From Cytophagales bacterium (GTDB lineage: Bacteria > Bacteroidota > Bacteroidia > Cytophagales > UBA9547), in contig JAAFJZ010000005.1 in NCBI GenBank assembly GCA_013298205.1, forward strand, positions 1 through 21,130: 21,130 bases of DNA, in the 5' to 3' direction. Position numbers and translations under genes: made by a program. Each line of letters begins with the position of its first letter. Positions within the stretch are counted from its first letter, which is position 1. The notes beneath the pieces were generated by a model. It was not told where the DNA came from, did not search any database, and was given only the letters and a program-made list of their open reading frames with translations. Shown in pieces: positions 14,783-21,130 of the stretch.

Positions 14783-15568
14783 AATCCTGTTTTCATCAAT
14801 ACTATTGCTGATATGATGGTAAATAGTTGCTATTTTAGGATAATCTTTTAAAAATTCGATGTGTTTTTTGATCGTGTTCCAATCTTTACGAATAGCTGGT
14901 CCAGTTTGAGATTCTACTGGACCCAAATCAAAAGCCTTACTTATTGTTTCTTCTAAAATAGGTTTTAGAATTTTGTAGTTTATATCGTTGTCATCAAGTA
15001 TATTTTTCGATAATGATATTAAATGATTGGTGAAATTATTTGATATTACAGCAGTAAGATGCAAAAGCTTTCTCTCTTCGCTATTTACTTCATATACACT
15101 TTGGCTAAGATGGCTAGCGATATGCTTCATCACATCCAAAGTTTGGTTATTAAAAGCTTCTAAACAAAATGGAAAATCTTTGGTGCTTAAATTTCTTCCT
15201 TTTGTAAAAGTCATTAAAGGATAAAAAACCCCACAATTAAATGGTAAATGAGATAATATTTCCATTTCTAGCATACCCGAGCTATGGCATAAAATACTGC
15301 CATGCGGTAAAATAAGTTCATCTGCAACTTCTAATATAGCATCATCTTTTACACAAATAATAAAAAAAGAAGATTGAGATTTTGAAAAATCTAGTTCATC
15401 AGTTGCTTGGCTAGCATATAATCTTTCGCAAATTTTAGTTGCATTTTTTTTATTACGGCCGTAAACGTACTCTATTTGAAATCCAACTTTTTCAAAAGCA
15501 TAAGCAAAATAAGTACCAAGATTACCGCTTCCTATTATGGTGATTTTATTTTTTTTGTTTAATGCCAT
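14777..15568 (-). CDS. Rossmann-like and DUF2520 domain protein
   Basis: A 263-residue protein in the DUF2520 family (PF10727 plus PF10728), built like a small NADP-dependent dehydrogenase. The N-terminal Rossmann fold has IIGSGNLGTYFAYAF at residues 11-25 and strand-loop regions with VYGRNKK, which suits binding of the NADP 2'-phosphate. CHSSG and VFYPLMTF follow, and then the helical DUF2520 domain with HLTAVISNNFTNHL and TGPAIRKDW. The layout is similar to pyrroline-5-carboxylate reductase and ketopantoate reductase relatives, but no substrate is established for the family. It faces the desaturase divergently across about 300 bases. The ATG at 15568 puts the glycine motif at the expected distance from the start. 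Confidence 0.9.
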   Translation of the reverse strand: MALNKKNKITIIGSGNLGTYFAYAFEKVGFQIEYVYGRNKKNATKICERLYASQATDELDFSKSQSSFFIICVKDDAILEVADELILPHGSILCHSSGMLEMEILSHLPFNCGVFYPLMTFTKGRNLSTKDFPFCLEAFNNQTLDVMKHIASHLSQSVYEVNSEERKLLHLTAVISNNFTNHLISLSKNILDDNDINYKILKPILEETISKAFDLGPVESQTGPAIRKDWNTIKKHIEFLKDYPKIATIYHHISNSIDENRII

Positions 15569-15748
15569 TTCCTCGATTATGAAAATAAATTTATTTTTAT
15601 ATTTATCTAAATGTGCTAAAAGTAAACCAATTACAAAACATAAAATTTATACATTTAAAACAAATTATATTGGGATGTACAAAAGTTAAAACTTTTTCGT
15701 TAAAATTATTCTTTAAGTTCAAAATCTTGTTAATTTAATTTACTAAGT

Positions 15749-15756
15749 CAAATATA
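15749..15756 (-). promoter_or_regulatory. Possible -7 box for the DUF2520 gene
   Basis: On the minus strand this reads TATATTTG, a full match to TAnnTTTG, but it is about 180 bases before the start codon and has no clear -33 element. Chance is a real alternative in this AT-rich region. The rest of the gap 15569-15819 shows nothing else I can name. Confidence 0.25.
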
Positions 15757-15819
15757 TAGAGATAAAAATAAACCTTTTTCATTTTCAATCACACAAACAT
15801 ACATTAATTCAAAAACTAC

Positions 15820-15850
15820 TTTCAAAAAACAAACGAAAGCCCTACATTTG
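15820..15850 (+). promoter_or_regulatory. Promoter of the desaturase gene
   Basis: TTTC at 15820-15823, a 19-base spacer and TACATTTG at 15843-15850 fit the Bacteroidota pattern TTTG-N19-TAnnTTTG with one mismatch. The ATG follows 17 bases after the -7 box, so the leader is very short. This is the best promoter match in the window. Confidence 0.6.
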
Positions 15851-15867
15851 TATAAAATTTTAATAAC

Positions 15868-16866
15868 ATGGAAAATCCAAACCAATTTCTTTATTCCCAA
15901 GACCAAGAACCACACAAAAAAAGAACAAGAGAAATTATTCAAAAGTTCCCTCAGATTAGGCAATTAATTGGTAAAAATCCATACACGTTCTTAATTCTTA
16001 GTTTTGTTGTAATCGTTCAGTTTGTAGCTGCTTTCTTAGTTAAAGATTTGGCTTGGTACTGGATGGTTTTAAGTGCTTATGTTTTCGGTGCTTTTGCTAG
16101 TCATACACTATTTATATGCGTTCATGAAAGTGCACATAACTTGATTTTTGAAAATAGAGTTATGAATACGATTTCGGGAATTATTGCTAACATCCCGCAA
16201 GTTTTTCCAAGTGCAGTTTCTTTCCAAAAGTATCATTTAAAACACCATGCTTTTCAGGGAGTTCCAGAACTCGATGCAGATATTCCTAGCGAATGGGAAG
16301 GTAAATTAGGAGGAAACAACTTTTTTGTTAAAGCTAGCTGGTTATTAATATATCCTATTGTACAAATGCTAAGACCTTTAAGAACAAAAGAAATTAAAAT
16401 TTGGGATAATTGGGTGATGTTAAATTGGGCTGTACAATTAGTAACCATGACGGCTGTTGTTTATTTTTGGGGATGGATGGCTTTGGCTTACCTTACCATT
16501 AGCTTGTTTTTCTCAATCGGTCTTCATCCACTAGGAGCTAGATGGATACAAGAACATTTTCTTACTTCTGGCGACCAAGAAACCCATAGCTATTATGGCA
16601 TTTTAAATACTGTAAATCTTAATGTAGGTTTTCACAATGAACATCATGATTTTCCATCTATTCCTTGGAATAAATTACCTAAAATAAAAGAAATAGCAAC
16701 TGTTCATTACGATACTTTACAATATCATCTTTCTTATACAAAGCTTCTCTTAAGGTTTCTTTTTGATTCAAAGTTGTCTATTTATTCAAGGACAATTCGT
16801 GAAAATAGAGGTAATATGCAAGCTAAAGATAAATACAAAACAGAGCTAGATTTGGCTAGAGTTTAG
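15868..16866 (+). CDS. Sphingolipid delta-4 desaturase-like protein (DES1/DEGS family)
   Basis: A 332-residue membrane desaturase that resembles eukaryotic dihydroceramide delta-4 desaturases along its whole length. The N-terminal part, with FLYSQDQEPHKKRTREIIQK and FPQIRQLIG, matches the Lipid_DES segment specific to that family. The three iron-binding histidine boxes are HESAH (86-90), HLKHH (123-127) and HNEHH (256-260), the last followed by DFPSIPWNKLP, a hallmark of DES1. ELDADIP (134-140) and ETHSYYGILN (238-247) are also family-like. About four to six hydrophobic segments surround them. The predicted reaction is O2-dependent introduction of a double bond into a sphingoid base or ceramide; a hydroxylase activity as in DES2 is possible. 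The last 20 residues are a hydrophilic extension. Many Bacteroidota make dihydrosphingolipids, so a substrate is plausible, but no sphingolipid gene is adjacent. Confidence 0.9.
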   Translation: MENPNQFLYSQDQEPHKKRTREIIQKFPQIRQLIGKNPYTFLILSFVVIVQFVAAFLVKDLAWYWMVLSAYVFGAFASHTLFICVHESAHNLIFENRVMNTISGIIANIPQVFPSAVSFQKYHLKHHAFQGVPELDADIPSEWEGKLGGNNFFVKASWLLIYPIVQMLRPLRTKEIKIWDNWVMLNWAVQLVTMTAVVYFWGWMALAYLTISLFFSIGLHPLGARWIQEHFLTSGDQETHSYYGILNTVNLNVGFHNEHHDFPSIPWNKLPKIKEIATVHYDTLQYHLSYTKLLLRFLFDSKLSIYSRTIRENRGNMQAKDKYKTELDLARV

Positions 16867-16882
16867 TTTTAGAATACATTCC

Positions 16883-16928
16883 AAACCTATCAATATCTAA
16901 TATTTTTTTATATTGATAGGTTTTTTTT
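16883..16928 (+). terminator. Strong intrinsic terminator after the desaturase gene
   Basis: A perfect 14-bp stem, AAACCTATCAATAT (16883-16896) with ATATTGATAGGTTT (16910-16923), a 13-base loop and a run of eight T's from 16921 to 16928. It begins 17 bases after the stop codon and is the clearest terminator in the window. The following gap to 17202 (about 270 bases) is AT-rich and shows no clear promoter. Confidence 0.9.
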
Positions 16929-17202
16929 ATCGTTTATAAACTTTGATTTTTTTTTGGTTGGTTTTTAAAGCTTTTTTTATTTAAACCAAAATATTACAAA
17001 TATTTACAGCTAATTCTCAAGAAAAAATTATTCAAATATAAGGCTATCCAAAATAATTTGTAGCTTGCATAAAAAATTTGGTTTCCCACTTTATAATAGT
17101 TAAATACAAATCAAATTGCAGTTTTTTAAGTTATAAAACCTCACTTTAGTTCATAAAAATTAGAATAAACTAAATTTTATTTACCCATTTTAAAACAAAA
17201 AT

Positions 17203-18015
17203 ATGATAAAAAATACTGTTAGAATCAGTTTATTAGCTATAGTTTGTACTTTAAGTTCTTGTGAAGTAGCTAAAACACTCATTAACCCAAGTCTTACAGA
17301 AGCCGAAATGCAAGAAGGACTCAAAGAGGCCTTGCGTGTAGGAAGTGATACGACCGCAAAATTATTATCCAAACAAGGTGCTTATTTAACCAATGAAGCT
17401 TTAAAAATTTCATTACCAAAAGAAGCTTCAGATAATTTAACTGCCGCTACAAATGCACTGTCTAAATTAAAATCAGACTATCCTCTCGCATATAATACCG
17501 TTGCTGCAATCGTTTTTGATCCTCAAAAAATTCAAACAGACTTAATCAAAAGCATGAACACAGCAGCTGAAGGTGCAGCTATAGTTTCTGCTCCAATTTT
17601 CAAAAAAGCAGTAAATGACATGTCTATCTTAGATGCCGCCAATATTTTGTATGGCACCGATTCATCTGCAACTACCTACTTGAAAGACAAAACGTTTACC
17701 AATCTTACTGGAGCCTATTCACCCAAAATAGATAGTGTATTGAATAAGCCACTCGTTTTGGGCAAATCTACCAACGACCTTTGGAATTCTTACAACACTA
17801 CTTATGGTACTTTCGCTACTTCTGTAAACGCATTATCTGCACTTACAGGCATCACAGTACCAGGAGCCAATACTGGAAGTTTGGGTACCTATGTAACCCA
17901 AAAAGCTTTGACAGGACTTTTTTATTCTGTAAAAAATGAAGAGAAATCAATCAGAAAAGATCCTCTTAAACGGGTAACTGACATTTTGAAAAAAGTATTT
18001 GGAACCGTAAAATAA
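17203..18015 (+). CDS. DUF4197 lipoprotein
   Basis: A 270-residue protein with a lipoprotein signal peptide (lipobox LSSC, cysteine 20), followed by a DUF4197 domain (PF13852) over the rest. Family features are the opening LTEAEMQEGLKEALRVGSDT, the IS-L-P-K-E stretch, a MNTAAEGAA helix, ILYGTDSSATTYLKDKT, and the end YVTQKALTGLFYSVKNEEKSIRKDP with a final D-I-L-K-K-V-F-G. The domain is almost entirely helical, and its role is not known. It is probably anchored to the periplasmic side of a membrane. The AsmA-family gene starts 29 bases after its stop, so the two are likely cotranscribed and may share an envelope-related role. Confidence 0.9.
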   Translation: MIKNTVRISLLAIVCTLSSCEVAKTLINPSLTEAEMQEGLKEALRVGSDTTAKLLSKQGAYLTNEALKISLPKEASDNLTAATNALSKLKSDYPLAYNTVAAIVFDPQKIQTDLIKSMNTAAEGAAIVSAPIFKKAVNDMSILDAANILYGTDSSATTYLKDKTFTNLTGAYSPKIDSVLNKPLVLGKSTNDLWNSYNTTYGTFATSVNALSALTGITVPGANTGSLGTYVTQKALTGLFYSVKNEEKSIRKDPLKRVTDILKKVFGTVK

Positions 18016-18044
18016 ATTAATCTCAACCCACTCAATTTAAAATT

Positions 18045-21000
18045 ATGAAAAAAGTATTGTACATTTTTGGAGGCCTAATTGCTTTCGTATTGCTTGCGAT
18101 GGTCTTAATTCCCGTTTTATTTAAAGATAAAATTAAAGCCAAAATAGATGAAGAAATCGCTAAAAGTGTAAATGCGAAGGTCTATATGGACGATTTTAGT
18201 TTATCTTTATTTAAAAACTTTCCTAATTTCACCCTTACGCTTGATAAATTTGGCGTAGCCAACAATGCACCTTTTGAAGGCGATACTTTGATTGATGTGA
18301 AACAGTTTGCTGTAGTACTTGATGTGTTTAGTGTAATAAGTGGCAAATCTATTAAAATCAATAAAATTAGTTTGATAGAACCCAATATCAAAGTTTTAGT
18401 TAAAAAAGACGGTACTGCCAATTATGATATCGCAAAACCTTCTACTGATACTACGCAAACAATCGAAACAGAAGAAAAACCTTCAAATTTCAGCATCAAC
18501 ATCAACAAATGGGAAATTGTAAATGGTAATATTCTTTATAATGACCAAAAATCCAATCTTTACACGCTCATAAAACAACTTAATCACCAAGGGAAAGGCG
18601 ATTTCTCAACAGATATAGTCGATTTAGGCACGCATACTGAAATCGCAGAACTTACGCTAAGCAAAGATACAGTTCGCTATTTTAAAAAGAATAAAATCAC
18701 AACTGATTTGATAGTAAACATCAATAAACCTCTATCTAAATATACTTTCAAAGACAATACGCTCATCATCAATGAATTGGCTTTAGGCTTGGATGGCTGG
18801 TTGCAACAAAAACCAGATAGCTCTATGGATATGGATTTAAGCTTTAAAGTAAAAGAAACTGCCTTCAAAAGCATTCTTTCACTCGTGCCAGGAATGTACA
18901 CAGAAAGTTTTAAAGACATCAAAGCAGATGGAAGTTTGGCTTTAAGTGCTTATGCTAAAGGAACTTACAAAAATGAAAAATTGCCTCTATTTGGACTTGA
19001 ACTTTTGATAAAAGACGGAATGTTTCAATATGAAAAATTGCCCACTTCTGTAAAAAATATCCAAGTAGATTTAAAAGTAGATAATAGTGATGGCGTGATA
19101 GATAATACACTTATAAACTTAAAAAATCTTCATCTTGAAATTGGTAGCAATCCGATTGATGCCAAAATGATTGTAAAAGGCATAAAATCGTATGATATAG
19201 ACGGTAATCTGAAGGCTAAATTGAATCTAGCTGAGCTTACTTCTATTTTTCCTATTGATAGCCTTACCCTAAAAGGCTTGTTTGGTTTGGATGTAACAGC
19301 AAAAGGAAAATATGTAAGTGCTGCGCAACTTCCAGCCATCAATGCGAAAATGAGCATGAACGATGGCTTCGTAAAATCAGAAAAAATGCCCAAAGCACCT
19401 TTAGAGAAAATTAATTTCAGTGCAATGGTTCAAAATGGAACAGGAAGAATGGAAGATATGCTTTTTGTTTTGGAAAACCTTTCCATGGTACTTGCAGGTG
19501 AACCTATTTTGGCAAGTGCAAAGGTGAGTAACTTTAAAGACTACACGTACTCTGCTGCTTTTAAAGGCTTGATAGATTTTGATAATTTGCTTAAAATTTT
19601 CCCACTTGATAGCATGGAAATCCATGGTAAAATGAAGGCTGATATAGCTACTTCAGGTCAAATGTCGCTTATTTCAGCTGGCAAATATGACCAATTGCCT
19701 ACTTCTGGCACGCTAGGTTTTCAAAATTTTAGTTTCAAATCATTTTCATTTCCCCAAGGCATTAAGCTTACACAAGCCAATATGTCTTTTGATCCCAAAC
19801 TTATCACCGTATCTCAAATGGATGGTTTTGTAGGTAAAAGTGATTTCTCTGCTACGGGTACATTTAGCAATTACATGGCTTATGTTTTCCAAAACCAAAC
19901 GTTAGTAGGAAAATTAGATTTCAAATCAAAATCGTTTGATGTAAACGAATGGATGTCAAGCGATTCGGATACCAAAGAAACCAAAAAAGAAGAGCCAGTT
20001 AAAAAAGAAGACGAAAAAGCGGCTGAAATCCCTAAAAATATAGATTTTACCATGAACTCAAGTTTGGGTACAGTTCTTTATGACAACCTCACGATGACCA
20101 ATATGGAGGGTTTGATTACCATAAAAGATGGTATATTCAAACTTTCAAAAGGGAATTTTGATATGTTGGGTGGGCATTTTATCACAAATTGTTTGTATAG
20201 CAGCCAAGATTTGTCTAAACCTAAATTCAATTTTGATTTAGACATCAAAAATCTTGAAATTCCTAAAGCTTTTGAAGCTTTTACTTCGGTGCAGAAATTT
20301 GCTCCCGCAGCCAAAAATATGGAAGGAAAATTCAATACTTTTTTTGCAATTGATAGCGATTTAGGGCAAGATATGAAACCCAAATACGAAACCATGTCCG
20401 GTAAAGGTTTACTAGATTTACTAGATAGCAAACTAAAAGATGCAGGTTTTTTCACTAAAGTAAATTCTTTAGCCAAAACCAGCCTTGGAAATTCAAACAA
20501 CACCAATGAAATTAAAATTGGGAATGCTAAAATTGTATTTGAAATCAAAGATGGTAAAGTAAACTTTCAACCTTTTGATGTAAATGCAGGCGATGTAAAA
20601 AGTAAAATTGGTGGTTCTTATGGGCTTGATAATACCGTAAACTACATCATCAATTCTGAAGTTCCAGCTAAAGGAGTAGGTGCAGCTGCAAGTGGGTTAT
20701 TGAGTCAGTTTGGCGGAGGCGCACTAAATGTAGATAAATTTAATGTTAGTTTGGGCGTTACAGGTCCTGCAAGTAGCCCTCAAGTAAAAGTAATAAGTGT
20801 TACACCCATGGGAGCTGGCGGTACGACTGTAAAAGGAAATATTACCAATCAAATAAATAATTTAAAAGACCAAGCCACTCAAAAAGCGCAACAAGAGGCG
20901 CAAAAATTACAACAAGAAGCCCAGCAAAGAGCGCAACAAGAGGCTCAGCGGGCACAGCAGGAAGCGCAACAAAAAGCACAGCAAGCCCAACAAGAAGTAC

Positions 21001-21059
21001 AAAAACGAGCAGCTGAGGAAGCACAAAAATTAAAAGATAAAGTAAAACTACCTTGGTAA
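18045..21059 (+). CDS. AsmA family protein with a Gln/Ala-rich repeat tail
   Basis: A 1004-residue protein with one N-terminal membrane anchor (residues about 4-26) and a long periplasmic part of repeated beta-strands, typical of AsmA-like proteins. The opening after the anchor (KIDEEIAKSVNAKVYMDDFSL, then FPNFTLTLDKFGV) is the usual AsmA N-terminus, and the region around 790-930 (ending in GAAASGLLSQFGGGALNVDKFNVSLGVTG) fits the AsmA_2 C-terminal part. Such proteins belong to the bridge-like lipid-transfer group and influence outer-membrane lipid balance; the cargo here is unknown. A charged, probably disordered insert of about 25 residues rich in Lys and Glu lies near 640-665. The last 60 residues are a Gln/Ala/Glu repeat, described separately. 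The ATG at 18045 gives a good basic-then-hydrophobic anchor. Confidence 0.88.
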   Translation: MKKVLYIFGGLIAFVLLAMVLIPVLFKDKIKAKIDEEIAKSVNAKVYMDDFSLSLFKNFPNFTLTLDKFGVANNAPFEGDTLIDVKQFAVVLDVFSVISGKSIKINKISLIEPNIKVLVKKDGTANYDIAKPSTDTTQTIETEEKPSNFSININKWEIVNGNILYNDQKSNLYTLIKQLNHQGKGDFSTDIVDLGTHTEIAELTLSKDTVRYFKKNKITTDLIVNINKPLSKYTFKDNTLIINELALGLDGWLQQKPDSSMDMDLSFKVKETAFKSILSLVPGMYTESFKDIKADGSLALSAYAKGTYKNEKLPLFGLELLIKDGMFQYEKLPTSVKNIQVDLKVDNSDGVIDNTLINLKNLHLEIGSNPIDAKMIVKGIKSYDIDGNLKAKLNLAELTSIFPIDSLTLKGLFGLDVTAKGKYVSAAQLPAINAKMSMNDGFVKSEKMPKAPLEKINFSAMVQNGTGRMEDMLFVLENLSMVLAGEPILASAKVSNFKDYTYSAAFKGLIDFDNLLKIFPLDSMEIHGKMKADIATSGQMSLISAGKYDQLPTSGTLGFQNFSFKSFSFPQGIKLTQANMSFDPKLITVSQMDGFVGKSDFSATGTFSNYMAYVFQNQTLVGKLDFKSKSFDVNEWMSSDSDTKETKKEEPVKKEDEKAAEIPKNIDFTMNSSLGTVLYDNLTMTNMEGLITIKDGIFKLSKGNFDMLGGHFITNCLYSSQDLSKPKFNFDLDIKNLEIPKAFEAFTSVQKFAPAAKNMEGKFNTFFAIDSDLGQDMKPKYETMSGKGLLDLLDSKLKDAGFFTKVNSLAKTSLGNSNNTNEIKIGNAKIVFEIKDGKVNFQPFDVNAGDVKSKIGGSYGLDNTVNYIINSEVPAKGVGAAASGLLSQFGGGALNVDKFNVSLGVTGPASSPQVKVISVTPMGAGGTTVKGNITNQINNLKDQATQKAQQEAQKLQQEAQQRAQQEAQRAQQEAQQKAQQAQQEVQKRAAEEAQKLKDKVKLPW
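20871..21032 (+). repeat. In-frame Gln/Ala/Glu heptad-like repeat at the AsmA C-terminus
   Basis: From about residue 943 to 996 the protein is made of imperfect seven- to eight-residue units around AQQEAQ (for example QKAQQEA, QKLQQEA, QRAQQEA, QQKAQQA), followed by a Lys-rich end. The DNA repeats less exactly than the protein (caa/cag and gaa/gag are mixed), so it is not a recent expansion by simple slippage. A long single helix or coiled coil is expected. Confidence 0.85.
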
Positions 21060-21079
21060 AATCTATAAAATTAAATTAT

Positions 21080-21130
21080 ATGTTAAATTATAAAATTCTT
21101 ATTCCGATTGCGTTGATAATTGGGATTTCA
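21080..21130 (+). CDS. Start of a secreted or membrane protein, cut by the window end
   Basis: An ATG 20 bases after the AsmA stop opens a frame that runs to the window edge: 17 codons reading MLNYKILIPIALIIGIS. This looks like the beginning of a signal peptide or membrane anchor. The spacing suggests that it continues the DUF4197/AsmA operon. Nothing else can be said from so short a piece. Confidence 0.5.
   Translation, partial: MLNYKILIPIALIIGIS

Noticed and set aside
20078..20548. A 156-codon minus-strand open frame inside the AsmA gene
   Set aside because: The plus-strand frame is clearly coding across this region; the antisense frame is hydrophobic by complement of Lys/Asp-rich codons and has no family features.
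1..21130. A new defence, toxin-antitoxin or mobile system
   Set aside because: I looked for nucleases, helicases, transposases, integrases, repeat arrays and small two-gene modules. Apart from endonuclease III, a housekeeping repair enzyme, I found none.

Overview
The window is about 21 kb of AT-rich DNA from a bacterium of the phylum Bacteroidota, probably a Cytophagales-like member. This placement is inference from three things: the families present (DUF2851, the Bacteroidota-type YebC, the Rossmann/DUF2520 protein, several small lipoproteins); start codons preceded by A/T-rich stretches without clear Shine-Dalgarno sequences; and several TAnnTTTG elements (the -7 box of the Bacteroidota housekeeping sigma factor) 18-35 bases before start codons. 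No rRNA, tRNA, insertion sequence, phage gene or CRISPR array was seen. It looks like ordinary chromosomal DNA with one decayed gene.

Layout. 1-2552: galactokinase (+) converges on an O-antigen ligase/polymerase-like membrane protein (-), with a perfect inverted repeat between them. 2882-4360: a DUF1801 protein (+) converges on two adjacent paralogous lipoproteins (-). 4361-5143: a gene-poor stretch holding a frameshifted remnant of a CobW-type GTPase, hairpins and a promoter. 5144-5962: an unrecognised lipoprotein. 6119-8872 (-): an ECF sigma factor, endonuclease III and a DUF2851 protein in one orientation, probably an operon. 9275-13086 (+): MiaB, a UbiA-family prenyltransferase and a polyprenyl-phosphate sugar-1-phosphate transferase. 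13195-14752 (+): YebC and a histidine phosphatase. 14777-15568 (-): a Rossmann/DUF2520 protein. 15868-16866 (+): a close relative of eukaryotic sphingolipid delta-4 desaturases. 17203-21059 (+): a DUF4197 lipoprotein and an AsmA-family protein with a Gln/Ala-rich repeat tail, followed by the first codons of another gene.

Functional themes. Many genes serve the envelope: O-antigen/exopolysaccharide assembly (ligase-like protein, initiating sugar transferase), polyprenyl or ether-lipid chemistry (UbiA family), possible sphingolipid desaturation, five lipoproteins, and AsmA. The rest are housekeeping genes: galactose phosphorylation, base-excision repair, tRNA thiomethylation, YebC.

Most notable: (1) the DES1-like desaturase with all three histidine boxes; (2) five genes with non-ATG starts (GTG, TTG three times, and one whose only plausible starts are CTG or ATT); the histidine phosphatase loses its catalytic RHG motif if an ATG start is forced; (3) the CobW remnant; (4) terminator-like hairpins with T-tracts in divergent intergenic regions, one of them upstream of miaB where it could act as an attenuator. 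I did not find a convincing new multi-gene system.
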